Shown piece by piece: positions 28,301-42,000 of a DNA stretch of 64,000 bases. Source of the stretch: Linyphia triangularis (taxonomy: Eukaryota > Arthropoda > Arachnida > Araneae > Linyphiidae). The notes beneath the pieces were generated by a model. The model was not told the origin of the DNA. It did no database searches and saw only the letters and a list, made by a program, of their open reading frames with translations. Each line of letters starts with the position of its first letter. Position 1 is the stretch's first letter. Made by a program: the position numbers and the translations under genes. The stretch is from NCBI GenBank assembly GCA_963978545.1, contig OZ021723.1:9277593-9341592 (forward strand), written 5' to 3'.

Positions 28301-31300
28301 TCTTCGGTCGAATTTTTTCAGCTCTCCCAATCGCAAAAGTCAGAGAGCAAGTCAGTAATGGTTTGGTTAAATCTACACCTTCTAGTCTCTCGAGTGTAAA
28401 ACCGAGGCCACCAAAAGCCAGGTCGGCTTCACCCCGTGCCGTCATACCAATGACACCAGTCCAATTTCGGTTGAATTTTTTTCGACCGTATACTCCCCGT
28501 CAGCAGGAAGCATCAATTCGTATTCCTTACCAAGTGCCTTCAATACGTCTTTTACTAAATTTCCATCGATTCCTCATGTTATTTCGTAACGAGAATCCGC
28601 AGTTTTATTCAATTCCAACAAATGGAGCATTGGCATAACAGCAACCAATATTTTTGAAGAAAGGTTTGACTTCATTGCTCGTATTTATGTCTGTGATTAT
28701 GAATATTTAACTTTTTAGACTAAAGTAGTTCAGTTTGAAATTGCTGAATTTTTTATGTGTGCAACCATTCAATTGAGACTTCAGAATGTAATTGAAACGA
28801 TGTCAATGGAAATGAAGTCTTGGTGAATTTAAAATACAATAATTGGTTCCTCAATATATATTTTTTTCCATTTGACAAATTATTTGAGTTTTTCCTGTTA
28901 ACGTGATGACTTCTGCTCAAATTGTTATTGATCTATGATATAGTATTCAAATACTTTCGTGTAAAAAAAGTTTTTTTAAACTATCGGATAAATATCATTT
29001 GGTTCCTGGCAGGATAGTCGCAAGTTGTTTATAATTTATTTTTTATATTTTCTAATTCCATAGACATTATGGAGCAAAGATAAATTTACATTATAAAACA
29101 ACACTACACTATTTCCAAATTGTGGGCATTGATTGCACTTCCAAGTACATTAATTGCATGAATACTTTCTACGAGAGTGAAAAATACATGTTTTGCGTCT
29201 ACAAAAACTACAATTGCTATCTGGCGTTACTCGAGATTTAGATTAAATCAGTTATTTAACAGTAAAAATAAAAGGTTTATTGGTTTTTAAATCAACAAAT
29301 ATTTCTAGTGGCATTAATTTTATAATGACACTACACGTATGGCATAGACTTATATTCAGTAATGTGTAGGCTGCAATTTATTCACAGTTTCTAAGAAATC
29401 AATAAAGTTGTTACGTTTTTGTTGCAACTTCTCCCTTGGCATTAAAGTTTGGATTATTGGAGCGCAAGTATTGTTATTATTTTTGATTGCTTTAACCATT
29501 TTGTAAATATATATTTTTTATTTTTAGGTGGATATTTGAAATAAGTATGACGAATTAGAAAATAAAGTAATTTTCAATGGTTTTTATAAATATGAATGAT
29601 TTCCTTTACCTGAAATTTTTAGTAAGTTAAAATTCGTGACAAATAGAATAGTTTTGTTTGAATTAAAAATATATCCAAAAAATATAAACTTTTAGTTACA
29701 ATTTTTTTCTTCTTTCCCCCCCCCCCCCCCCTTTTACCTGTACGAATACTTTTTGAACTATGGTTTCTGGAGCTCTTTATTTTGGCCAAACGTCATAAAT
29801 CAATTTTATTGTAACAAATTGCTTTCCTACATGTTTTAGACGATGAAAAAATAATAATAATAAACTAGTTATGGATTTTTATAACCATACATTGAAATGT
29901 TGTGTTATTTCTTTGAACCGTGAAAGTAATTACATGTTAAAAAAATTATGTAATTCCTATATCATTAAAATAAGCAAGCTTCTAAAAAACATTTTATCTG
30001 ATAGACAGTTATAAAAAAAGATAAATAATTTTTATAAAGTTCCATTGAGAAGCGCCACATATCGGATATTTCTGATTTGATTTTGTACCTGTTAGAATAT
30101 TCAGCACCTTAGGAGGCATTACCATAGCGATTTTGAACAAAATCGTTAGAGCCGTTTTTTAGCAATTACTGAAAAATATGATTTTTTCAGTGGCAGCTAC
30201 CCTATGCACATGCGCGATTTTGATTAAAACCTTAATGGTAGGTCCTTGGGTCATCACTAACCCTCACATCAAATTTGAATCGAATTAAATGGCACATCCC
30301 ATGTCTGTAACATTTATAAATTAAGCTTAAGGAATTGAATCCCATTAAATATGATATTTTTCTAAAGTTAAACAGAAGGATTCTTCGGCGTAACCACAAT
30401 AGATGTCTTATTCTATTTTTATAAATCCAGTTTGGTACTTCAATTAATTGCATTTCAAAAATTCATGTTTTTGATAAGTTCTTCTCTATGTTGTCATTAC
30501 GGCATTTGCGTTCATACCTTCTGCCGTAAAGCCCATGGGCCTATTAGATCGTATAGTGTAGTACAATGGAAATGCATACACTTTGCAAAAAACCACAGAG
30601 ATGTACTTGATGGATAACGCATTCATTTATTTGTACAACGCAAAGCATTAAGTAATAAACAAGAAAGTTGAGCATACAATTAAAGGGTTATCTAGCTTCC
30701 TCCAAACCAAGCACAATGCCGGTTGAAATCCTAATCAAAATGTAAACATATCTGGCCAAGGGTAGGTAAGGAAAGTGTAAAAGACTCACAGTTTGCTGTC
30801 TGGGCTAAGGGTACCTCTGTCAGGGGCGTATATCGGGTAGTCAGCGGACTGCATCAGAGTTATCTCCGATCCTTTCTCCGGTCTCCTCCGTCTTTTTGGT
30901 TTGTCACCGTTAGTCCACCTTAGCATCCAGCAACCATCCTGCTCACTTCCATCTCCTCTTCCTTCCCTTCTCGTGACCCGTGCTTTGCACCTCCCCCTAA
31001 CAGGGACCGCTCCCCCCGACCAAAGCTCTCTCATTTGCTGTGAGTCCAGCGACGTGCGAGTCCTACATTGGTGAATTTCCCCAACAAACAGATATTGGTT
31101 AAGGTGAAGAGTGAGAAAAACCCGCCTCCTTGATTTGAAAAAGTGTGTAACATACACAAATAATTGAAGGGTGTGTGTAGACTTTGCTCATTGCAAAACT
31201 CCTTAGACTCTATGAAACAAATGTCATAATACATTACGACACCTTCCAAACGGGCTTTATGCATGGCTAGCCAAAGAAATACCTGGTGTTGACAAAACAT

Positions 31301-33002
31301 AAGCCACTGTATCAACGCTAATACTTATTAGAATATGGCTTAGCAGTGGTACACCGCACAGACAGACACAGGAATAACATCAAACATTGTTCATTATGAA
31401 CATAGAAAAGACATAAAGATTTTAAGTTTAAAAGTTATTAGAAGAGAAAAACATTACATCCGTTAAGATGCGAGCTTACAAGCAATCTGAATATGACATG
31501 CGCAGAAGGGGTTACAAAAAGAGTTCCACCAGAGGTCGCTACTGCCACGCAGGACAGTTGATTTACTATGAAGGAAGTGGGTGGATATTGATCATGTGAT
31601 TATCCCAACAATACTATCAACCAGAGTACACTTAATGTCGAACACTTCAAAGAATTTGTTGCAGAAAATACTAACAACGAGAGTACATTTAGTATAAACT
31701 GCTTCAAAGAATTTTTAACAGCAAATACTATCAACCAGAGTACATTTGGTGTAGACTGTTTCAAAGAGTTTGCTACAGATTTTGAACTTCTGAATATCGA
31801 ATGCTCAGTGGTTTCAGCACCTATCAACACCAGAAATTTGTCTTTCTTTTTCAACTGCAGTTACGTACCCAACTAACTCCATCTCAAAAAGCCAAGTTTC
31901 CGGGAAGTTTTGTCTTACTGTCCACTGCCGATTGCGTTGTTATAGCGCTATTTGGAAGATTAATCTTCTCGACTCTCCCGTCAGCAGCGATCGCAGATGC
32001 AGGTGTGGATATAAATGACTCTATATCAACAATAAAAACTTTAAACATGAAGAGTACTAAGGACAACTAATTAACCCTAACTAATTTGGAGTAAAATTCG
32101 CAAATGCAAAAGACTTGTTTCGTGGATCATATGGTAGAGATAGACGAGACTAAAACAGTGCGAAATATATAAAAAATATTTTTTTTTAAAGATGAGACTG
32201 ATAAATCAAAATGCAGAAGTTAGGTGTTAATACCAGTTGATATAATAGCTAGTAAAGATAAGTAAACAAGTTTGTTTTTCTAGAGTTTCTCAAAAAATAA
32301 GTAACTGAAGATAACATTTATAATTAACACCTAAATACATATGAACATCTAAAGTTTCTTGGCTTAAAAATGTCTGCACGAACTCATTCATGTACCAATA
32401 ATTTCCATCCTAAACAACTCCAGGAAGTTTTGTATTAACACGTACTAGTTGCACAATTTAAAATAAAGACCACATGGAACCAGAAAAAGTAGTAGAGCTT
32501 TAGTAAGCGAAGATCTTTATTGGTATATTGAAAGTGTTATCAACCATAGTGAAGAATATAGTGGATCATCTGAGCTCCCTTTGTAAAGTAAATGTATAAA
32601 TCTATGCTTATAAACCTACGAGATTATACATCAAGTATCCAACAACAAACTTAAAATAAACATTATTTAATGGGAAAGATGATTAAGTTTTCGCCATTAA
32701 TAAGTATTATTCTCCCTTAAATCACTACGTTTACGTACCCAACAAGTTCCATTTCAAACAGCCATGTTTCCGGGAAATTTTGTCGCACATCAACAGTGGA
32801 CACGGCTGTGACGTCACTTATCGTAGAGGGAGTTGTCCCAGGTCCAGCAGGTACTATCATTATTGGTCTTCCCTGAGGTTCTGGTATATCCAGACGAAAA
32901 GCTTTTAAACATTGATAAATCAGTTTAACCCTCAAGGCAGTTTATTAAGATACCATTAACTTAAATATTTTCTTATAACTATGAACAGCAATTTGTTTGT
33001 AC

Positions 33003-33038
<36 letters not shown>

Positions 33039-36000
33039 GGTCACGACTTTGACAGCAGTAGCTTTTGAAAGTCACAACAAACCTAAATTATGGAAGTAAA
33101 TGGATCCAATTACACTATATATTATGATATATTTTTCTTGATGAAATATTATACTTTTAAATGGTTACAAAATAAAAAAAAATGTGTGTAATTCCCTATC
33201 GAAATAATCTGGATAAAAACGAAGGGATAATGTTACTCTTCAACAAGATAAGAAGTAAGATAAGTAGATAGTGGTTCATCTATCTGAAGTTTTCACAAAC
33301 AAACTACAGATTTGCAAACATGTTCTTTATCTCCAATACAGAGGATAGACTAAACCAAAATTCAAACACAAATATAAAAGGATAAGTATTAAAAGTAACA
33401 ACTGGAAATCCATACACCTCCAACGTACACATCCAAGCGAGTGAATACAACAAACATAACCCGCCCCATTCAAATTAAATAATTCAATAAGGCATAAAAT
33501 GTTAAATGGATAGGTTATATGAAAGAAGAGGCCTAATGAAAATATAACAGATCTTCTCCCATTGCAAAGTACGCAAAAAAGCACCTGCTAAAAGTGTACA
33601 AGATCTACGCCAAAAATCCATGAAGAATGAGCCAACAATCAAACATTATTTTATAAGGAAATGCAATTTTCGCGATTACCAGTTTTTAGTAGTTTAAAAC
33701 TCCATTTGCGCAGCCAACTGTTTCGATTACAAACAGCCATGTTTCCCGGAAGTTTTTTCTCAAGCCAACTGCAGATTGTGATTTAAAGTTGTCACCTATG
33801 GTGTCTATATAAAAGTTATTGTTGCAAAGTACTTCCCTTATAAAAAAAAATTAATTGCATAGCGTTTTGGAAAGAGGACCTCTACCTACTATAAAAAACA
33901 AAAATCCATATTCCATCATAAATAGGAATCCTATAATTTTAATATCACTTGAAATAGTTAATACAATCCAGCATACTATAAGATTGAGAAAGATTGTCAT
34001 CCGAGTCAAATGATGATTATGGAAAAGCATAAATATACATTGCACTTATTACCAGCTAGTAGGTCTCGCCAGTTTCTCAAGAGAAAAATGTATAGTAATA
34101 CAGAATTAGTCTAGCCTGTACTAGACCATCAAGTAGATGGATGATCCAACGAACTGTAATCCATGAATACCAAACTTTCATTTTATGACAAGGAAGGACA
34201 ACTGTATGTTCACCGAGAACATAAACTATCTACGTATTTTAAAATCCAGATACATACTCAACTAATTTTAACTCAAAAGGCCATATTTCCGGGAAGTTTA
34301 GTAGCACGTCCACAACAGACCGTGCCTGCGCAGTCATACGGATTATTTTGGGGGAGACGAATTCATCGAGCTTCTCCTTCAGGAATTACGATGATTTCTC
34401 TTGGTGTGTAAACCAAAAAGAACCGCATTAGTGTCTCAAAAAAATAAAAACTGTCCTAAGAATACCAACTATTCTTTTAAGTAGGTCATTATATGAAAAT
34501 TTACATCGGCAATAATTCGCAACTCCATTTACACGTTTACATACCAAACTATTTCTCCTATCAAATGGTTTCTCACCGAAGTTTTGCCTTATTTCCATAG
34601 CAGACGGCGAAGTTATATAACTTCGTGGATAGATGTAAGATGGATTCCATTAGGGCCTACTATATCAGATTCCAAAATTAACAATGCCCAAGACACTGTC
34701 AAATAATGAACACGGGATAAAAAGAGTTATCAAAATCGGATATTTTGGACACACACACCCCTTTATAACAGTCCATTATGACTAAGCATACCGACAGACT
34801 AATCCAATATGAAATTATAGAGCGGCAATGCAGTGACTTTGGCATCCAATCACACCCGGAATTTCACCTTTGAAATTCCATTTACATACCCATTTCAAAA
34901 AGCCAGGTTTCCGGGAAATTTTGCCTGACGTCCACTATGGACTTTGAAATTATGGCATTTTTTAGGAATGCAATCCCAACAGGTGCTGCATCAGGACCTT
35001 CTGCGTCATCTTAAAAGGCGAATCCTCCTAGTGTGGATGATATTTAACTACATCAATGACTACTATTCTACAGTTCTCCATTTACGTACCTAACTAATTC
35101 CATCTCAAAGACCCATGTTTCCGGGAAATCTTGCTTGATGTCCACTATAGGCTTTGAAGTTATGACATTTTTTAGGAGCGCAATCCTAACAGATGCTGCA
35201 TCAGGACCTCCTACGTCATCTTGAAACGCGAATCCTCCTAGTGTTGATAATATTTTTCCTACATTAATGACTACTATTCTATTGTTCCTCATTTACGTAC
35301 CCAACTAATTCCACCTCAAAGAGCCATGTTTCCGGGAAATTTTGCCTGACGTCCACAGCAGATTCTGATGTTATAGCACTTTTTGGAAGTGCAAACCTAA
35401 CAGGTGCAGCATCGGGGCCTTCAACTTCATCTTCATACGCGAATTCTCCTAGTGTTGATAACAAGTCACTGCATTAATGACTAGTATTAAGCTATATACT
35501 ACTTAATCTAATGCAGCAACCATTCAAAGCATTTTGAAAAAAAAACTAACTAACTATATAGTATTCCGAGTTATGAAATATTACTTAGGCAATGCAGTGG
35601 CTTTAGCATATATATTCATATTTAACGCGCGAGCAAGCGCGCTGGATCTTAAATGCCCGGTTGCTTTATATATTCTCATAGCAACACTCCAGCATGGGTG
35701 CTCGCGGTTTAAGAGCTTTCTTTTAATTAACAACTCTAATACCCAACCATCTTCATCTCAATCAGCAATGTTTTCAAAGCGTTTAGATTTACGTGTTCAC
35801 AAACTAATGCTTGGTAAAACGCTTTGAGGAAGAAAATCTTCCTGATCATCTTTTCCTTTCATCTGCATAACAGAACAGAAACGTAAACTATCAAGAAGTT
35901 ACAGTTAAATACCAGGAGTAACTCAATTTGTGGTCAGATTGTGGATTACTCATTAAGTTACTATGGTAATACTCTCCCAGTCAAATATTAAATGAAATGC

Positions 36001-39000
36001 ATACAATTATCAGAAATACAATACGATGGTTTAGGGACATTCAAATTAATAAGTGGCACGTCGCATGTCTGAAGCATTTATAGTTTAAGCCTAAGGAATT
36101 GAATCCCATTGAATATGATATTTTTCTAAAGTCAAACCGGAGGATTCTTCGACGTAACCACAATAGCCGTTTTATTTTATTTTTATAAATCCAGTTTGGT
36201 ACTTAAATTGATTACATTTCAAAGATTCATGCTTCTGATAAGTTCTTCTACGTTGTCAATACGGCATTTGGGTTCACCCCTTCCAACCGGACTTTATGCA
36301 TGGCTAGCCAAAGAAATTCCTGGTGTTAACAATACATAAGCCACTGTATCAACACTAATACTATCAACCAAAGTTCATTTAATGTAGAATACTTCAAATA
36401 ATTTGCTGCAGGAAATGCTAACAACAAGAGTACATTTAGTATAGACTGCTTCAAAGAATTTGTTACTGCAAATACTATCAACCAGAGTGCATTTAGTGTA
36501 GACTGTTTCAAAGAATTTGCTACAGATTTTGAACTTCTGAATATCGAATACCCAGTGGTTTCAGCACCTATCAACACCAGAAATTTCTTTCTTTTTCAAA
36601 TGCAGTTACGTACCCAACTAACTCCATCTCAAAGAGCCAAGTTTCCGGGAAGTTTTGTCTTACGTCCACTGCCGATTGCGTTGTTATAGCGCTATTTGGA
36701 AGAAAAATCTTCTCGACTCTCCCGTCAGCAGCGGTCGCAGATGCAGGTGTGGATATAAATGACTCTATATCAACAATAAAAATTGTAAACATGTGATGAC
36801 CAGTTGTTTTAAAAGCAGAGAGTACTGATAGTGTTGAAAACACTTTTTTACTGCAACTTGTTTAGCAATAACAAACACTGACAATGGCTTTTACATAATT
36901 ATCTATTCCAGATTGGTTTCTTTGTATGCTCAACAACCTATTTTTGAGCACAATAATGGCTAATCAGACCAGTACCTGTAGCTTAACGTGGATTCCGAAC
37001 CACAACAAACACCCATGCCTACCCCCGGCATGCATGGCCTGAGTGCTAACCTCGCAGCCTTCAGAGATTTCTGCACCAGAGTTTGGAATAAAAGGATAGC
37101 TTTATGTATTCCTGCACAATATATTAACGACTGACAATTATGTGGTACAACTTATTTTTTAATATAGCCTTACTAATGCTTTTTTATTATATAGTTACCA
37201 TACTGTTTTGTAATAAACACTTCAAATGCTACATTGTTGCTGTGAAAATATAAAACATGCTCAAAACAATTATTACCAAATTAATTGGTAAAGAACATAT
37301 ATACTAATTGAAGTCTCTAATTAGTATACAATTTAAAACTGTGAAGACAACCTGTTGTAATTACTTGGAACCTAACGTATTTTAATTATATCTAATTGTT
37401 CCTTAGTGCTACAATTGTGGCATAGTAATTCATTAATCAAAAGTTACTTTTTACGAAGAATTTGACAAGGCTGAAGAATCAATTTTTTATGTTTTGTTAT
37501 ATTGGGCACTTTAAGCTTTCATAACTGTAAGACCACGAAGTTGTAATTAAATGTTATGTAAAAACCTGAAATCTTGGTTATAAGGATGATATATAAATGA
37601 AAATATATGGGAATAGTTAGAGCTCTCGTTTACTAGTATAATTTTTTTGTCCTATGTGTATGAAGACAAAAACGCATACAATTGCCGTTTCGAATTTTTA
37701 CGTTTCTAAAATATTAAGGTGTATGTATACCCTAGAACATTTTTTATTTAAATTCTGAGTTTAAAAATCCAATTATTTTCTAGATTAGTTAGAAAGTATA
37801 TGATTAAAATAATTTCATAACAAAAATTTAAATTTCGGCAATTGTTAATTTGTTAATTAAGCTTTAATTAGATAATTAGTACCTTTTTCAAACAATGATA
37901 TATCAAATTCTAATTTACTTAGAAACGCAATTCTACTTGGAAACCATTCGAAATATTATTCTTAACGTTTTCAATCTCAATTAAGTTTCTTATAGAGAAG
38001 AGTTTTTGTTTTACAATTTATTTTGTGTGAAAACATTAAAAAAAAAAATCAATATTTTCAAGGAATTCTAAGCTTTAAAAATACCTAAAAAATCAATTTC
38101 TCAACCAATATTATATAATTGAGTTTCAAAACATCTATCCTATTATGTAGATTACTATGATACAAAAAAAATTATAATTGAACATTTTGTTGTTGAATTA
38201 TCGTTGTTTGAATAAAACGTGAAATAATCAAAATACAGTTCGTCAGAAAACAGATTTAAAGTTTTAAAAACTTGGTATCTAACAGGGGAAGTACCTACCT
38301 GTAATTGATTGTAACTTAAAAACTATTAAGGATATTTTCACATGTTTAGTATTGTTTGAAAGCTAAAGTATAAGAGAATATTAATATATAATAACAAAAA
38401 AATTAATATTCTTATCGATTTTCGTGAATTGTAGGGTATACGTACACCTTAAATATTAAGTGACGTAGAAATATTTGTGTTTTGGAAACTGGAACATCCA
38501 TTTACTAAAACCATATCGGTTTGGTGAGAGCAAAAGCCACTGCATTTATTCAAGAAAATAAAATCTCATTTTGCACTCAATACCCTAAATTAATGAAATA
38601 GATTTTCAAAATCGAATAATATTACCACTCAAACTTAGATGTTAAAGGCAGTGCAGTGGCTTTGAGAGCAAGTGGGAAAAAAATAACAATATCCTAGTCT
38701 CTAAAATCGTTTTTTTTTTTTTTTTTTAAATTTCTACTCACCCAACCAACTCCAGCTCAAACAACCACGTTTCTGGAAAGTTATTTCTTACTGCCACTGC
38801 AGAGGAAGTAGATATCTTACTGCTTTCTTCAGAAGATTCGTCTTCTGCTGTTACATATTCTCCAGTTTCATACTCTGCCGATGCGTATTCTTCATCTTCG
38901 TAATCTTCCCCTACACATCGCAAAGCCACTGCATTACCTTTCTATCGCTCATTTGTATCCATACACTGAGTGGACGTTATTATGCACACCTACCAGTACC

Positions 39001-42000
39001 TAAGCAATTAAGCTGTAGCCTCATACAACAGTTGTTAGTGGATGAAACGGATAGTAAGTGATTTGCTTGTGAGGATATGGGTAAATAACGCAATTTGAAG
39101 GACGATTGTGTATCACAAGAGTACCTCCATCCAATTTGCCTAACATTGTACGTTGTCATGGAAACAATACTAGTCCTATTCTCCACTAGGGATTAAAGGA
39201 GAAAGACATCAATATTGGTTTTCTGAGCACCCTGATGGCATATTGACCAGATTAATCGAAGTATAGGATGTGCCCAAATGAAAAGAAGACCTTACCTGAT
39301 GCGGTGGTGTATCAAATTCCAGTTGATAAATTTGTCAGCCGATAGATGACGTAGTGGTATTCCTAGTTGCACTCGGGTAGTTAACCTTTTCGCATCAATA
39401 TCCCCATTGTTGGAGAATTTCCAGTAGCTCGTGCATGACGGATTCCTCCAGATCAGCACAAAGAGCGATTATCGAATTTTTTCGTGCAGAGGGAGAGCTT
39501 GCTTCAGAAAGATATCTCAGGATGAAGGAGGGTGTCTCGCACAATTCACCATATTTCGGTGTATCAGCGTTATGAGACTGCAAACGTAAAAATCAAGGAT
39601 TTGCCACGCTCTGGGCAGATGTACATTGTGGGCAACTGGGCCATGATTTCGGTTGTGGAGGAATTTTTATGGCATAATTCTCCCTACAGCCCCGCTATCT
39701 CCCCATGCGACTCCCATATCTTCGACCCCTTAACTCTTTAGTTCCCAATGCAGTTTTCTGGAATATCCTTTAGGGACCAGGTTCCCGCCCGAAAAGAAAA
39801 ACCATTTTCACCCCTCCAAGTGCAGCATTTAGAGAGAAGGGCAATAGACCCCCTGCTAAGCTAAGGGTAATTTATCTCTCTTCGCTATCTGGTTTCCAGA
39901 TAGAGATTGACAACTAGTAAATCCTCAAGGCGTTTTGTTTGTTTTCTTTAGTAGTACAAAGTATTTGTGTTTTGGACATGAAGCTGTGAAAAGAAAGGCT
40001 TCCAAAGAAAAGAATGAAAACCACCTGTTATACCCACCCTAGTGTGACGACAGTCGCAAGAATACCTTGGCCCCTCTTCTCCCTCCCGCTGTGAAGAGAA
40101 ATCTCTGACCCATTGTAGTGAGCCGTTAATGGTATCGGACCTCCAAGGTCCACCAAAGAAGGGGGGTAGGAATTGTAAGTGAAAAGACACGGCCGGAATG
40201 GAACTCAGCCGTCTGGGCCGTTTGGGCCGTTACGGGGATTAAAGAGTTAAAAAAACTTCAGTGAGATCGGAGGTTCATCTGTGACAAGGACGTACAGGAC
40301 ACCGTGGTAAACTGGATCCGTTAGGAGTTTCTACACTAAAACCCTCCACTCCCTTTCTTACTCGCTGGAAATCAGTGTTTCAATGTCGATTTCTATTTGG
40401 ACACACCATATACAAGGGGAGACCGAAAGGTAAGGTGACTAATGTCATATAAATCACTGTATTATATATTTGCTGATAAATACATCACTGTCCTTCAAAG
40501 TAGTTCCCGCCGTCTACAAAACACTTCTGACAACGTTCACACAAGTTCTTGAAACTTCTGAAAAAGTCCTCCTTTGAGACTGTCTTAAGTTTCTTGGTAA
40601 CAGCAGCTTGAATGCGTGAGATGCTTGAAAATCGGTTTCCCTTCAGTGCCAATTTCAGTCGTGGAAAGTGGAAAAAATCTGCTGGCGCTAGATCAGGGGA
40701 ATAAGGATGTAATACTAGTATTTCTAGCGCCAGCAGATTTTTTCCACTTTCCACGACTGAAATTAACACTGAAGGAAACCGATTTTCAAGCATCTCAGAC
40801 ATTCAAGCTACTGTTACCAAGGAACTTAAGACAGTCTCAAAGGAGTACTTTTTCAGAAGTTTCAAGAACTTGTATGAACTTTGTCAGAAATGTTTTGTAG
40901 ACTGGTTTAGTAGTTAGAAACGAATGTAGGTGGCGACATGTGTCTGTTGAGGTGGTCTCGTGTACTAAAGACAAATACAACATCTAAACACTAGTGATTG
41001 CTTTTGCCTAGGGGTGAGCAAATCTGTCTACTGCCCTAGGAGTCTCGGGCTCGACTACGTTGCTCACGTTTTCCCTAAATCTGTCAGATAATATTATCTT
41101 GCACTTAAAACAACCAGTGACGTGTGCCACGTCTGACTGTGTGTTTGGATCTGCTTTGTGCTGGTCTCACGTGCCTGTGATGATCCACTAAAGTTAACCT
41201 TTTAAAAAATGTTTTTAATGTAAAGTTTTACAGACCATTTTCAATTACTAAAAGGAATACCACTGATAAAGCTGGTGTTCTCTGTTGGCCTAGATGGAAC
41301 ACTGCCCGGACCTACCCAAACAACCCTAAAAATTACACTGGTGCTCAGCAAGAGAATGCTCGGATGGAACTTAAAGTGTGCAGAGGTATAAAATACAGCA
41401 AAAGGCACAAATGCTGAAAATTACAGCATATTTAAATTCAAGAATCATGTTTAATCCATTTCGTAAAACTCGGTTTGACACGATGCACTGTGAAATGCAG
41501 GTATCTAAACGACGCTCTAAAAAGGCATTTATAATGAATTGTCCACTCAGTGAAGTTAAAACATAATTTAACAATGATAACACCAGCATGGCATAAAATA
41601 TTGATGATAAGTTCTTCATTTTATCTATTTTTTATGTTACAAATAAATTGAAATGTATGGGGTACAGCATATTTGGAATAGTGCTATTTGGAAGCGTTTA
41701 TCTTATGAAAGCTATTAGGTGTTTATCACTTAAACCATTTAGCTTGTTATTGCTGTAAATATTGAAGAAAAATTACCATCCAACGAATAACAGGCTGGTA
41801 TGAGGGCCAGTTTGTAGGTTCCGACTAAATTGTTTGAAGAAAATTTATTCCGCATTGTTTACAAAGCATAGTGGGAAAAGATGTATTGGTTTAATTAGGA
41901 TTTTATGCAGATTTTCTCTTCGCAGTCTTTCGAATAGTTTTTTCTTTTAATTCTTCACTACACGTATTCCAAATAAGCTGGACAAATTGCATACATCAAT

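Larger units (their letters stand above)
30241..32075. repeat. Duplicated segment, copy A (with two extra stretches)
   Basis: Collinear with 36045-36800, including exon E9 against E2. Compared with that copy it has two additional stretches. One is 30522-31246, bounded by ACCTTC on both sides, and contains the basic-tract ORF. The other is 31326-31615, bounded by AATACT. These are either insertions with 6-base duplications or deletions in the other copy through microhomology. Confidence 0.8.
34827..35604 (-). promoter_or_regulatory. Inverted 14-base motif set flanking bait exons E3-E5
   Basis: In transcript sense the motif (AATGCAGTGACTT form) is at 35475-35463, 15 bases upstream of the E3 acceptor. 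Reverse-complement copies lie at 35604-35591 (GTGGC form, upstream) and 34840-34827 (GTGAC form, 50 bases past E5). The 35.47-kb and 34.83-kb copies match over 13 consecutive bases and enclose the E3-E4-E5 triplet. A further reverse copy is at 19939-19926, upstream of E10. The base that differs between sets (A or G) agrees within each flanking pair. The role in splicing is a hypothesis. Confidence 0.4.

Noticed and set aside
31031..31315. Minus-strand ORF starting MIQWLMFCQHQVFLWL
   Set aside because: It crosses the boundary of the duplicated segment and the extra stretch; no homologous frame remains in the other copy.
39395..40190. Protein-like minus-strand ORFs in the 39-40 kb GC-richer region
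   Set aside because: No domain is recognised; the region overlaps a mariner relic and unidentified repeat DNA.
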